A stretch of DNA of 64,000 nt. Source: Micropruina glycogenica. GTDB taxonomy: Bacteria > Actinomycetota > Actinomycetes > Propionibacteriales > Propionibacteriaceae. A program made the translations under genes and the position numbers. The DNA lies in NCBI RefSeq assembly GCF_900289045.1, contig NZ_LT985188.1, positions 2,666,001 to 2,730,000 on the forward strand, in the 5' to 3' direction. The notes beneath the pieces are model-generated. The model made no database searches and had not been told where the DNA came from. It saw only the letters and a program-made list of their open reading frames with translations. This document shows, in pieces, positions 8,671 through 18,058 of this stretch; within the stretch, counting starts at the first letter, position 1, and each line of letters starts with the position of its first letter.

Positions 8671-8996
8671 CGACTAGGTGCTTTGGCGTGTCACTGCTTC
8701 CAGATGCAAGGTTGTCGCAGTCTGCGAAGACAACCGCTGGTGGCAAATAGCACGAAAAGATCGTCCTAGCCCGGGCTGCATCAGCGCGTGTCGCGTGGCG
8801 TCATAGATTCTGAATCTCAACGGAACGCTTGTCGTTGCCAACTCGTGGCCACTAATCTTCGAATCGAGTCATCCTCAACTGGCAACGCTGTCGGACGCAG
8901 ACTTCCCCATGCATGAAGACGGCGCGACCCGCTGGAACGGGCCGCGCCTGATGAGGGTCTCTCCTTGCCGTGGTTAGCCAGAAAGGACGAGTCCTC
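8671..8996 (+). promoter_or_regulatory. Divergent promoter region and tnsA leader with conserved hairpin (E1)
   Basis: 326 bp without a gene. A hairpin at 8921-8948 has arms GGCGCGACCCG and CGGGCCGCGCC with a six-base loop CTGGAA. The same structure precedes tnsA in E2, where the fifth pair is T-A instead of C-G: a compensatory change. It is followed in both by TGATGAG and by GCCAGAAAGGACGAG, which supplies the Shine-Dalgarno of tnsA. A cis-acting RNA controlling the tns operon is likely. Confidence 0.6.
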
Positions 8997-9740
8997 GTGC
9001 ATCACGATACCGATGCCGCGCGCCCAGATGAAGCGCGAAGCCCTGCAGTGTGGTTGTTCCGATTGGAAGGTGCCACGGTCCGCTGGGACTGGCGTAACGG
9101 GCCCCCTGACTTGATCCAGCTAGAGCCATGGCGGCGACCGAAGGCTCGTGCGATGTCGCGACACACGCCCACCCACGCCTACTCGCAAACCACCAAAACG
9201 CACCTCGCCGTGGAATCGGGCATCGAACGAGAACTCGTCGAAGAACTCGATGGTGATCCGCACGTGTCTTGGATGGTCACTCAGCCCCTCCAGCTCCAAT
9301 TTCGAGAAGGACCGCAACCACGATTGCGTCACGTGCCCGATCTGCTGGTCGTCGAGGACGGCAGGGTGGTTCTGTGGGACGTCCGGCCGCTCGACAAGCA
9401 GAACGATGACTTTCAGCGCACGACCCAACTGACCCGCACGGCATGTGAGGAGGTGGAATGGGATTACCGCGTGTTCGCGGGCCACCCACCGATCAGTCGG
9501 ATCAACCACCTCTGGATCTCGGCATATCGGATCCCATCCCTGCACATCTCTGCCTACACCGACTTGATCAAGAACGGTTGCCAGGACGGCACCATCCGCA
9601 CCGTGGGCGACGTGGCGGCGCGCGACTCTGGCTACGGACAACTAACGAGCGCCATGTGGCATCTCATTTGGTGCCGGCGACTGGCCTGCAATCTGGACGC
9701 TCCCATCACGCCCCTCACCGCCCTGACCTGGCAGGCATAA
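8997..9740 (+). CDS. tnsA: TnsA-like transposon endonuclease (E1)
   Basis: 247 residues, PD-(D/E)xK nuclease fold. In Tn7, TnsA cuts the 5' ends of the transposon, so that excision is cut-and-paste. Candidate active-site residues are Glu73 and Glu78 (AVESGIERE), Asp115 (HVPDLLVV) and Asp128 (LWDVRP), where canonical TnsA has QxK; Arg130 may replace the lysine. The GTG at 8997 is chosen because the E2 homologue begins at the equivalent GTG after the same AAAGGACGAG ribosome site; an in-frame start at 8970 lies in the leader. tnsB follows after 6 nt. Confidence 0.85.
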   Translation: MHHDTDAARPDEARSPAVWLFRLEGATVRWDWRNGPPDLIQLEPWRRPKARAMSRHTPTHAYSQTTKTHLAVESGIERELVEELDGDPHVSWMVTQPLQLQFREGPQPRLRHVPDLLVVEDGRVVLWDVRPLDKQNDDFQRTTQLTRTACEEVEWDYRVFAGHPPISRINHLWISAYRIPSLHISAYTDLIKNGCQDGTIRTVGDVAARDSGYGQLTSAMWHLIWCRRLACNLDAPITPLTALTWQA

Positions 9741-9746
9741 GGGCCG

Positions 9747-11861
9747 ATGCACACCGTTTCTCTCACTGTCGGCGCCATGGTTCTGCACCCACTCGGCCTG
9801 TCCAAAGTTCTTCACCTTCAACGGGGCGGCATCGATCTCCAAACGCCCGCCGGGGTGCAATTCGTTCCCTACGCGTCCCTTGAGGTGCGAGGCTTCACCG
9901 ACGACAGCGTGCAAGCCGAGCACACAGCAATCAGTCCTTGGTGGTTTGCGCTCAGCAACGACACGAGACGGCAGGCCCTGGATCGGCTAGCCATCGTGCA
10001 AGAGATTCTGACCGGCTACCGATACGGCTGGCCCTCCGAAGACAACCCCGGGGAGCCGTTCCATCCCTTCGGACCCGGATTCAATGCCTCCCTGCGTCAA
10101 CGAGCCATCGCGATGGAACGACGACTCGCCGGCACACAAGACTCATCCAACGGCGGATCCTCGCCCGCTGTCGGCTTCAGCACCATCAAGCGCTGGATCA
10201 CGCTCTACGAACAGGCCGGCCTCAGAGCATTGGTCGACGGCCGCAGCGCTCGCGACCGGAAAGACTTCTCTGACCTGGACAGCCGATTCCGCCAGATCGT
10301 GGAAGACGTGATCTCGCCCTTCGATGGCACGGCAAGCGCAGTGAACGTGGCGGAACTGCAACGTCGCGTTTGGCTCGGAATGAAGGAAGGGGGGCTGTCG
10401 CGCGACATCGTCCCGGAGCGCATGAGCGCCGAGTACGTGTCGTGGCGCTACAGCGTCTGCGGGTCACGACCAAGGGCGCACCGCTCAGCCAAAGTGCGGA
10501 AGAGGTCTGCTCATCAGCCGAGCCCCATCGTGCATCCATCGCACGTATCCATGGACACAACCCGCGCCGACAACCTGGTCCACGACGAACTCCGCCAGAC
10601 AAGCTACTCAGTCGAGATCACCGTCATCATCTCCGTGGCCACACGTGTCGTGCTCGCCTTGCGGGTCACCCCCCGATCGGTCAACAGCATCGAGGCTGGC
10701 TTGTGCCTCTACGACGCCATGCGCCCCTTCTCGCTGAAAGTGGAAGGCACGAATGTCGACGACTGGCGCTGGGCCGGAGTGCCGCGCTCACTTGAGTCAC
10801 CGCTGTTCCCACCCCGCCGCGAAGTCACCCACGAATCGACGACGCTGCAAGGCCTTCACCACATCCCCGGCATCCGACCATCATCGTTCCGAACCGACCA
10901 CGGGGCTGCATTCATGGCCGGCCACTTCATGGGGCTCCTGCGGGACTTCGGCATCAGCCTGTGGCCCTCCCGCGTCGGAGCCAGCACAGACAACGCCCAC
11001 ATCGAACGATTCTGGGAAACCATCCAACGCGCCCTGCAACAGATTCCCGGCTACAAGGGCCGCAACACCAGCCAACGGGGCCGGCGCATCGTCGTCGCCG
11101 ATCAACCGCTGATGACCGCACACGAACTCGAGACGTACCTTCGGCGGTTCGTCGCCTTGGACTATCACCGCGCGCCCCACGACGGGCTGAAAATCGGCGG
11201 ACTGGAGAGCCAACGCATCACTCCATTGGAGTACTTCGACTTCGCGATGGAAGCATGCGGCGACATCACCGTCCCCCAACACCCAGACCTGATCTACGAG
11301 TTCCTGCCCATACGGTGGCTCACCATCGGTCACGCAGGCACCGAGTACAAGGGCCTCAGCTACGACTCCGATGCCCTCGACGCCTACCGCCACGTCCGGC
11401 GTGGCACATTCAGAGCCGACGACACCGCCGCACCCTTCATGTACGACCCCCGCGACTGCACCAGGCTCTGGTTCCGCGACCCGGAAAGCGGCAGAGTCAC
11501 CGAAATCCCGTCACGACACCAACACCTGCTCACCATGCCGCTCACGCAACGCATCCGAGACAAGGCCGTCGACGCGATCGCCGCACGCGGCGGAAACAGT
11601 CGACTACGCCGCCAGACCAGCACACAGCAGATCATCGACGAACTCGGTTCGCTCTACCAGGCGCCGCCAGCCAAGGAGTGGAACGCAACCATGACCGCCG
11701 AACGGCTGCGATTCGAAACCGCCCAACGAGACCACGCCGAAGCGGCCGAGGCGTGGAAGCGGGTAAGCAAGGCAACGCGTCGAACCAGCACACCGACCAT
11801 GGCCGCGAAGTCCACCGACAGCTGGATCGATGACGCATGGCCCGACCTTGAGGGCAAGTGA
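9747..11861 (+). CDS. tnsB: TnsB-like DDE transposase (E1)
   Basis: A 704-residue transposase of the Tn7/Mu/retroviral-integrase type. It would bind the transposon ends and join the 3' ends to the target. The triad is Asp270 (SMDTTRADN), Asp384 (RTDHG) and Glu420 (HIERFWET), with the expected 35 residues between the last two. An N-terminal DNA-binding half includes a helix-turn-helix-like stretch (FSTIKRWITLYEQAGLRAL). The C-terminal tail, acidic at the very end (DDAWPDLEGK), is where Tn7 TnsB contacts TnsC. Its stop overlaps tnsC by ATGA. It is clearly homologous along its whole length to the E2 transposase, yet diverged. Confidence 0.93.
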   Translation: MHTVSLTVGAMVLHPLGLSKVLHLQRGGIDLQTPAGVQFVPYASLEVRGFTDDSVQAEHTAISPWWFALSNDTRRQALDRLAIVQEILTGYRYGWPSEDNPGEPFHPFGPGFNASLRQRAIAMERRLAGTQDSSNGGSSPAVGFSTIKRWITLYEQAGLRALVDGRSARDRKDFSDLDSRFRQIVEDVISPFDGTASAVNVAELQRRVWLGMKEGGLSRDIVPERMSAEYVSWRYSVCGSRPRAHRSAKVRKRSAHQPSPIVHPSHVSMDTTRADNLVHDELRQTSYSVEITVIISVATRVVLALRVTPRSVNSIEAGLCLYDAMRPFSLKVEGTNVDDWRWAGVPRSLESPLFPPRREVTHESTTLQGLHHIPGIRPSSFRTDHGAAFMAGHFMGLLRDFGISLWPSRVGASTDNAHIERFWETIQRALQQIPGYKGRNTSQRGRRIVVADQPLMTAHELETYLRRFVALDYHRAPHDGLKIGGLESQRITPLEYFDFAMEACGDITVPQHPDLIYEFLPIRWLTIGHAGTEYKGLSYDSDALDAYRHVRRGTFRADDTAAPFMYDPRDCTRLWFRDPESGRVTEIPSRHQHLLTMPLTQRIRDKAVDAIAARGGNSRLRRQTSTQQIIDELGSLYQAPPAKEWNATMTAERLRFETAQRDHAEAAEAWKRVSKATRRTSTPTMAAKSTDSWIDDAWPDLEGK

Positions 11862-12916
11862 TGGATGCGTTGACGTGGCACAACCTGCTCTCCACTCCAA
11901 CAGAGAAGCGGCCACCCAAGCCTGCTGGGCAGCCACCGATGCGAGCCGTGGACGCCTCCAACCATCCCGAGTCGGTGGCGGCCTGGTTCGCCTCGCAATG
12001 GTTCACCAGCCCCTTGGTCGATGGCGCTGTCGACTCGCTCATGGGCCGCATCAGTGTCAACAGCCAGGGCCTCATCGGCGCCAAGGAGATCCTGGCAGTC
12101 GACGGCCCCTACGGCGTCGGGAAGACCAGCCTGATCTTCGACCTGTCCCGCCGCCTGTACCCAGGGTTCGTTGCCAAGGCCCGGCCAGGAGCTGTTCCGA
12201 CCTGGACACCGATCCCCGGCGTCACCCATGACCGGGTGCCGATCATGTGGGTCCAACTACAGGCCTTCGCAAGCCTGAAAGTGCTGTACGGCTCGATCCT
12301 GGACTTCCTCCGCTTCCCCGTGCACGGCACCGGCGGCATCCTGGCTTCCCGCGTGTTCCGAGCACTGGACCGGTTCGATGTGCGGCTGCTGATCCTCGAC
12401 GACGTGCACAAGCTCCGCGAATCCCAGCAGGCCTCCCGCGACATCATCGACGCTCTGCACACGCTGAACACCAACGTCGGCGAGCGTGGCGGCACCCTGT
12501 GCCTGGTCGGCAGCGACATGACCCAACGCACCCTGCTGCACCACCCGCAGATCGACAGCCGGCTGAAGACGTTCCACCTCGACCCGTTCGAGATCACCAC
12601 CGACGACGGCAAACGCGACTGGCAACGGTTCCTGCGCGACGTGGAGAACCTCTGCCGACCGTTCCTGCCCGACCACGAAACGGGATTCCTCTACCGGACC
12701 TTGCCCGCCTACCTATACGCCCGCACCCAGGGCCACATGCAGGACATCCAACAACTCCTCAAGGAGGGGTTCCGCCGCGCGATCACCGCCCAGCAATCGA
12801 TGGATCGTGACCTGCTCGACACGGTGCCGCTCAGCGAACGCGCCAGCCGCGCCGAAGCGCTCCTGCGAACCCCCCAACGGCAGCCCACCAAACGCAAGAG
12901 CAGGACGGCCTCGTGA
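11858..12916 (+). CDS. tnsC: TnsC-like AAA+ regulator (E1)
   Basis: 352 residues. In Tn7-like systems this ATPase links the target selector (TniQ/TnsD) to the transposase and carries target immunity. Walker A is GPYGVGKTS at residues 82-90 and Walker B LLILDDVHKL with Asp180/Asp181. A sensor-like GTLCLVGSDM follows. The N-terminal ~70 residues precede the ATPase core, and the basic tail (KRKSR) is typical. It overlaps both neighbours by 4 nt. Confidence 0.92.
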   Translation: MMDALTWHNLLSTPTEKRPPKPAGQPPMRAVDASNHPESVAAWFASQWFTSPLVDGAVDSLMGRISVNSQGLIGAKEILAVDGPYGVGKTSLIFDLSRRLYPGFVAKARPGAVPTWTPIPGVTHDRVPIMWVQLQAFASLKVLYGSILDFLRFPVHGTGGILASRVFRALDRFDVRLLILDDVHKLRESQQASRDIIDALHTLNTNVGERGGTLCLVGSDMTQRTLLHHPQIDSRLKTFHLDPFEITTDDGKRDWQRFLRDVENLCRPFLPDHETGFLYRTLPAYLYARTQGHMQDIQQLLKEGFRRAITAQQSMDRDLLDTVPLSERASRAEALLRTPQRQPTKRKSRTAS

Positions 12917-14370
12917 TCGACCACCTACCGGCCCGCGTCGAACCCGTCCCCGACGAAACCCTTGACTCATGGCTGGAACGCCTCGCCACCGCCAACACCC
13001 TGCCCGTTCGGCTCCTGCTGCCCCCAGAACTGTCGACCACACAGCTGGCGCAACTCCTACGGCGCAAACCCGCTGACCTCCATCAGATGACCCGGGCCGG
13101 CTACCACCGCAGCGTCGTCGGACGCCCCCACCAACGCACCCTCACCTGGCGGACCGACCAGCACCAATGGATCTGCCCCCGCTGCTGCACCGCACCAACA
13201 GACCCACGCCTACTGCCCTGGCAACTGGCCCTCCACCCGCTGTGCCGTGCCTGCGGATGCTTCCTGGTGCAGTCCACACACGACGTCTCGGCGGTGGTAG
13301 AGGCTCATCCCGCGATGATCGACCTCGTCACCATGCTGATGGGACTCACGCAGACGGCGTGGACCAACAAGAACCACGCGCAGCGGCTGCGCCGGCTGCG
13401 CCGCCTCACCAACCTCATAGCCCGAACACTCGACGAACAATGGCCACCCAGACAGCTCCCCCTGCCCGCCATCGACCCCCAATCGGCCCGGCTCTGGGGT
13501 CAACACACCGCCCCCGATCCCCTCATCGCCGCCACTCTGCTCGCCATCTGCGCACCGCTCGGCCCAACCCGATTGGATCGGCTCACCGAACAGGGCTGGA
13601 GCCGGCTCGGCGACAACCTCGACGTGCCGATCGGCTGGCTGCCGAAACGACCCTCCACCCTCCATGCGCCGCGGCGGCCGACCTATCCGACCCCGCCCGA
13701 CCGGGCCCGGCTCAAGAACCTCCGCTTCGAACTGCACCGGCTCCAGCGCAGCTACGGCCTCGAAGCGAGGCACGTCCCGTCCACCCTGTACGTCGGCGCC
13801 GAATACCCGCTGCCCCACAGGATGGAGTGGAACGTCCGCGAGTTCGCAGCGGTCGCCCTGGTCATGCAACTGGCCGACCTCGACGCCGTTCGCGCCAGCC
13901 AGTACCTCGACCTGCCCTACCACCCAAGCCCCGCATTCGCCGACATCGAACTGGGCCGCCGCATCCGACCACAGCACGCCACGCTGCTGCGGATGGCCGC
14001 CCGCAAGCTCCTACGGGACGGACTCGTCGACTATCAGTACCGCCGCCGCACCCTCACCGCCCATCACCGCCTCGAACCAGGCGTGCTGCGCCGGCTACGA
14101 CTACCAGAGCCCGCCGAGCCGCTTCCCGACCCCGAAACTCTCGCCCTCGACTGGCTATGGATCACCCTCACCCGCAGCACCCTCACCAGCAGCCGCTGGC
14201 CACTGCATTCCACCAGCACCGCCCTGCACTACGGCGAGTACGCACTGGACGGCGAGCAACGACTCATCCTGCTCGAACACGGCCACAGCCTGCTCCGCCT
14301 CACCCAGGACGACATCGCCCACGACCAGCAGCCCGCACCCGCCACACCTGACCTCAAGCAGGCGCAATGA
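12913..14370 (+). CDS. tniQ: TniQ/TnsD-family target-selection protein 1 (E1)
   Basis: 485 residues. The start matches the TniQ family: HLPARVEPVPDETLDSWLERLATAN, followed by the zinc-binding pairs ICPRCC and CRACGC. The C-terminal half contains helical DNA-binding-type repeats. In Tn7, TnsD of this family recognises the glmS 3' end; here the equivalent target would be dnaB, as all three elements sit there. It overlaps tnsC (GTGA) and tniQ2 (ATGA). Which of the two TniQ proteins reads the dnaB site cannot be told. Confidence 0.85.
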   Translation: MIDHLPARVEPVPDETLDSWLERLATANTLPVRLLLPPELSTTQLAQLLRRKPADLHQMTRAGYHRSVVGRPHQRTLTWRTDQHQWICPRCCTAPTDPRLLPWQLALHPLCRACGCFLVQSTHDVSAVVEAHPAMIDLVTMLMGLTQTAWTNKNHAQRLRRLRRLTNLIARTLDEQWPPRQLPLPAIDPQSARLWGQHTAPDPLIAATLLAICAPLGPTRLDRLTEQGWSRLGDNLDVPIGWLPKRPSTLHAPRRPTYPTPPDRARLKNLRFELHRLQRSYGLEARHVPSTLYVGAEYPLPHRMEWNVREFAAVALVMQLADLDAVRASQYLDLPYHPSPAFADIELGRRIRPQHATLLRMAARKLLRDGLVDYQYRRRTLTAHHRLEPGVLRRLRLPEPAEPLPDPETLALDWLWITLTRSTLTSSRWPLHSTSTALHYGEYALDGEQRLILLEHGHSLLRLTQDDIAHDQQPAPATPDLKQAQ

Positions 14371-15980
14371 GCCTCCCGGCGCGGATCAGCCCCACCGCAG
14401 GGCAGGCACTCGACTCCTACCTGGAGCAGGTCGCCGACGCCAACAACCTCACCAGCGCCGACCTGACCGCCATCATCCGGCGCCACTCCGGTCACCCAGT
14501 GCGCTACCTGACCCTCAGCCCCGACCCCGCCACCTTGCGGGCGATCACCGAGCTCACCGGCACATCCACCGAGCAGCTCGTCGCGATGACCCTGCCCGGC
14601 CTGCCCCGCCACGACGACTGGGACCTCGACCGGTTCGACCCGGCCCAACGCAACGGCTTCGTCCAGATCGGCAACCGTGGCTGGCTCCGCACCCGCGGCA
14701 GCCAACTATGCCCCGCCTGCCTCAGCGCCACGGGCAGCTGGCACCTCACCTGGCGCCTCCACACCGCCACCTGCTGCACCCAGCACGGCACCTACCTGGC
14801 CACCCACTGCCCCACCTGCCGGCGACCGTTCCGCGACCATTCCAGCGCCGTGCTACGACCCGCAGGCACCAGCCTCACCTGCGGCAACCCGACCGGGTCA
14901 GGACGGGCCGCCCGCTGCCGCCACGACCTCACCACCATCGCGGTCGACGCAGCGAGTGCCGCCGAACTCGCCCGCCAGCAACACCATGACAACGCCATCA
15001 CCGGACGCACCGCGCGCATCTTCGGTGCCGAAACCGACGGCGCCGACTACCTGACCAGCAGCCGCAACCTCGCCGTCCTGCTCCTCCACCTCGCCCACCA
15101 AGCAGCCACCGACCACCACGCCGGCGGACTGCCCGACTGGGTCGACAGGGTGAGCGCGATGCCGCGGCAGGTGTGGGGCAAACGGCCACCCGACGACGTG
15201 CAGCTCCGCTCGCTCGTGCTGACCGAAGCCGACCAGATCCTGACCTCACCCGACCGTCACCGGGCTGCGGCCCGGTTCGCGCCCTGGCTGGAACTCGTCC
15301 CCCGAGGCCGCGAAGGTGCCATCGCCTGGTGCGAGGATCGTGCCCGCCTCACTCCATCGCTGCGCAGCCTGCTGAACACCGCCCAGAACCCGCGCCGGCG
15401 GCTCTCCCACCGAGTCGATCACGAACCCCCACTCATCGACCAAGCCCGGCACATGCCGCAACAGATCCCAGTCGCCCTGTACCGGGATCACCTCGGCGAC
15501 ATCCTGCAACTCCGATCCGACACCGGCCGCACCTTCGCCAGCCTCTGTCTCGCCCGCAGCCTGCCCGGCATCACCACCTGGACCTCCGCCGCCGAAAGCC
15601 TCGGGCTTGCCACCGCGCTCGGCGACCGCATCCCCGCACTGGCCAGCGCCGGCCTGCTCACCTCCGTCGATGAACTCCTCACCCGGCTCACCACACTCGC
15701 CGAGCAGCTCGAGCGGATCGACTACCGGGACCGCGAGCAGCAGGTACGTGAACTCGCGACCCGCACTGACTGGTTCGACACGTGGCGGCGTTACCGGCCC
15801 GGCACCCGACCCGAGTCACACAGGTACGCCATCACCTGGCTCTGGGAACAGCACACCCACGGACATCCCACCACGAACCCCGCCCCGCTGATCGACAACC
15901 GACAACGCACCACAGCCCGCAGCTTCGCCGACAGCCTCACCGGTCCCCAACAAGACGCCTTGCGAGGAGCCCTGCCGTGA
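14367..15980 (+). CDS. tniQ: TniQ/TnsD-family target-selection protein 2 (E1)
   Basis: 537 residues. The N-terminal TniQ pattern is ARISPTAGQALDSYLEQVA, and two zinc sites follow: CPACL...CC and CPTCRRPF. A third cysteine pair, around TCGNPT...ARC, is conserved with E2. It differs from TniQ1 in length and sequence, so it is a distinct paralogue and not a recent duplicate. The two may act together or direct two target pathways, as TniQ and TnsD do in some CRISPR-associated Tn7-like elements. No CRISPR component was seen here. Confidence 0.85.
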   Translation: MSLPARISPTAGQALDSYLEQVADANNLTSADLTAIIRRHSGHPVRYLTLSPDPATLRAITELTGTSTEQLVAMTLPGLPRHDDWDLDRFDPAQRNGFVQIGNRGWLRTRGSQLCPACLSATGSWHLTWRLHTATCCTQHGTYLATHCPTCRRPFRDHSSAVLRPAGTSLTCGNPTGSGRAARCRHDLTTIAVDAASAAELARQQHHDNAITGRTARIFGAETDGADYLTSSRNLAVLLLHLAHQAATDHHAGGLPDWVDRVSAMPRQVWGKRPPDDVQLRSLVLTEADQILTSPDRHRAAARFAPWLELVPRGREGAIAWCEDRARLTPSLRSLLNTAQNPRRRLSHRVDHEPPLIDQARHMPQQIPVALYRDHLGDILQLRSDTGRTFASLCLARSLPGITTWTSAAESLGLATALGDRIPALASAGLLTSVDELLTRLTTLAEQLERIDYRDREQQVRELATRTDWFDTWRRYRPGTRPESHRYAITWLWEQHTHGHPTTNPAPLIDNRQRTTARSFADSLTGPQQDALRGALP

Positions 15981-17017
15981 ACATCATCACCATCCGGACC
16001 ACCGGGCCGGGCTCTCTACGAGCCCGCCAATACATGGCCGCCAACCTCGTCGGATGGATGGAAACAGCCAACTGCCGCAACCTCGGCTGGCTGTGGAACG
16101 CAGCCGAAGACCACCAAGCCCACAACGCCGGCGACCCAGACAGTCAGCACGCCGCTCAAGCAGCCCTCGAGATCTGCATCGGCTGCCCAGCCTTCTCCCA
16201 ATGCCGCACCTGGGCCACCTACGACCAGTACAGCGGCCTCGCAAGCGGGCAGTACTGGACCAATGGCCGGCCCAGCGGCGAACGCCCCGCACCGCCGATA
16301 GCACCAGCAACCCCCAGACTGAGCAACAGCCGCCTCCTGCGCCGACCAGTCCACGCCGCCAGCCGACCCACCGACTCCGAAGACGCCGGTGACACAGGTC
16401 GGCCGGCCGGAGCGGCCGAGGACGAGATCATCGCGGCCTATTTCCTCATTCCAGTCCGCACCAAGCTCCCCCTCGCCTCCGATGCCTCCTACGCCTTCCT
16501 CGACGACGTCGGTCACCTTGAATACGTGCTTGCGCGACGCGCGGACCCTGCACTCGACATCGACCAACTGCGGAGCCGAAGCGTCCGTCGCGAAGCATCG
16601 CTGTGGATCCACCGCTTTGCAACCAAGAAGAACCATTGGAAGACCGTGGTCACGACCGCTCTGCCCTGGCTACCCACCGCGGCGATCGAAGCCCTTCCCA
16701 CCACCAACACCCAAGTCGCCTGCGTCATCGAAGCCTGCGTTCTCGTGGAGACCGAAAGCCTCTGGCCGACGGCGCCCGAGATCCTCACGGCGCTCAACCA
16801 CGCGATCGACTGCGTCCGGCAACTGCAATCGCTGGCGGCACGAACAGCGGGCCGACACGTAGCCCGACTCACCCGCGCGTCGCTACCCCAGTGGATCGGC
16901 GTCGCCGTGACGAAACTCCACGGCTACGGGCCGCCCGCCGCCGGCCATTTCTGGCTCTTGAACACCCGCACCTGCGAGGGAGCCGGATCTCTCGACCCAC
17001 TAGGGCGACCAAACTGA
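15977..17017 (+). CDS. WhiB-like [4Fe-4S] domain fused to an unknown C-terminal domain
   Basis: 346 residues starting at GTG 15977, which overlaps the tniQ2 stop (GTGA). The N-terminal ~95 residues fit a WhiB-like domain: Cys33, then Cys67-x2-Cys70-x5-Cys76 (CIGCPAFSQC), the four ligands of the redox-sensitive cluster, followed by a short glycine segment where WhiB has its turn. The remaining ~250 residues match nothing I know. It is the sixth gene of the tns operon, in the position where Tn7 has tnsE. E2 lacks it. It may be a regulator of the operon or an accessory targeting factor; both are inference. Confidence 0.75.
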   Translation: MNIITIRTTGPGSLRARQYMAANLVGWMETANCRNLGWLWNAAEDHQAHNAGDPDSQHAAQAALEICIGCPAFSQCRTWATYDQYSGLASGQYWTNGRPSGERPAPPIAPATPRLSNSRLLRRPVHAASRPTDSEDAGDTGRPAGAAEDEIIAAYFLIPVRTKLPLASDASYAFLDDVGHLEYVLARRADPALDIDQLRSRSVRREASLWIHRFATKKNHWKTVVTTALPWLPTAAIEALPTTNTQVACVIEACVLVETESLWPTAPEILTALNHAIDCVRQLQSLAARTAGRHVARLTRASLPQWIGVAVTKLHGYGPPAAGHFWLLNTRTCEGAGSLDPLGRPN

Positions 17018-17067
17018 ACCGCCCCGGGCCGTGCACCGTCACCCGTGAAGGGATGTTGAGGAACGAG

Positions 17068-17480
17068 TTAATCCGCGTGTGTCCGGTCGAGAACCCAGCG
17101 GCGGTCCATCGCTTCGCCAGCGAACCGTGCAGCATGATCCACGACCTCGGCGAAATCTGGCATCGGACTCCCCTCGGCCAGGGCGGCGTCAATCTTCGCC
17201 AAGAGGACCGGCCACAGCGCCTCAGCCAGTGCTGTCTTGGACAGTGGTTGCATACCCTTCTTCAGGCTCCGCCCGGCCGCACGCGCGCCTGCGACATGCT
17301 CAACGGCATCTCGTCCGGTACGCAAATGCCGATGCGGTAAATGCTGCATCGCTTGGGCAATCTCGTTGTCATCAAAGAGTTCGAACTCCAACGGAGCGCT
17401 CCACACTTGCGTCTCGACGAGCCAATCGAGCGACTCCTCTGCAATGTCGCGCGGCTAACGCTTGGATCCAGATCGCTCAT
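17068..17480 (-). pseudogene. Frameshifted hypothetical gene behind the Rhs cassette
   Basis: A good ribosome site (GGAGG, 17487-17491) precedes ATG 17480, which begins MSDLDPSVSR. In the CGCGCG run near 17455-17460 the frame must shift to continue as DIAEESLDWLVETQVW and then as an open frame to the stop at 17068. The two halves join into a sensible ~136-residue acidic protein. This is either a broken gene, a sequencing error or programmed frameshifting. It lies downstream of the candidate immunity lipoprotein and may be a second, inactivated immunity or accessory gene. Family unknown. Confidence 0.5.
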
Positions 17481-17590
17481 GGCGGGCCTCCGTGCGCTGC
17501 CCTGCCACCATCGGATCAGCTCCTCATCCAAACGAAATGTCAGGACGGGATAATGGGGCATCGACCACTCACGGATTACACAAACCGGGA

Positions 17591-18058
17591 TCAGGGGCAG
17601 TTGGCCTGCACGGCCGCCTGCCGGTTGCGTTCAAAGTCGGCTGCCGTCATTACCCCGGAAACCCAAAGAACCGAACCGTCAGGAACATCACTTAGCACAC
17701 CAACCAGAGCAACGTTCACAGCTTCGGGGTCAAATCCCGCAAGCACTCGATACTCAGCCCCCTCTCGAGGACGCGAAAGGGCGCCTACAACAGCGTACCC
17801 CTTCAAAGCTGCAGCCATCAATTCAATTCGGCTGGACTGGGGCCCATCGACTCCGACCCTTGCGCTCCACTCATCAGTGTCAGCGTCTGTGCGCTGAATT
17901 CTGGCGTAGTAGAACTCTTGGCCTTGACAAAGGGATATTAATTCGAACAAGTCGCCCGTACGCAAAATATATGCCTTACCTCTAGGCGCCTGGCAACCCG
18001 AGACGCATGTTGCCAGCGCTAGGATCATAAGCATGAACGCTATCGCTCTATTCAACAA
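17591..18058 (-). CDS. Lipoprotein, candidate immunity protein of the Rhs toxin
   Basis: 155 residues with an N-terminal hydrophobic segment and lipobox (CVSGC, Cys22), so it should be anchored outside the membrane. The TTG start at 18058 overlaps the last codons of the Rhs gene, and its GGAGG ribosome site is formed by the codons for the toxin's final Asp-Gly-Gly. This is tight translational coupling. Toxin-immunity pairs are usually arranged like this, and a surface location would suit protection against an exported effector. The mature part is not similar to any family I recognise. Confidence 0.65.
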   Translation of the reverse strand: MLNRAIAFMLMILALATCVSGCQAPRGKAYILRTGDLFELISLCQGQEFYYARIQRTDADTDEWSARVGVDGPQSSRIELMAAALKGYAVVGALSRPREGAEYRVLAGFDPEAVNVALVGVLSDVPDGSVLWVSGVMTAADFERNRQAAVQANCP

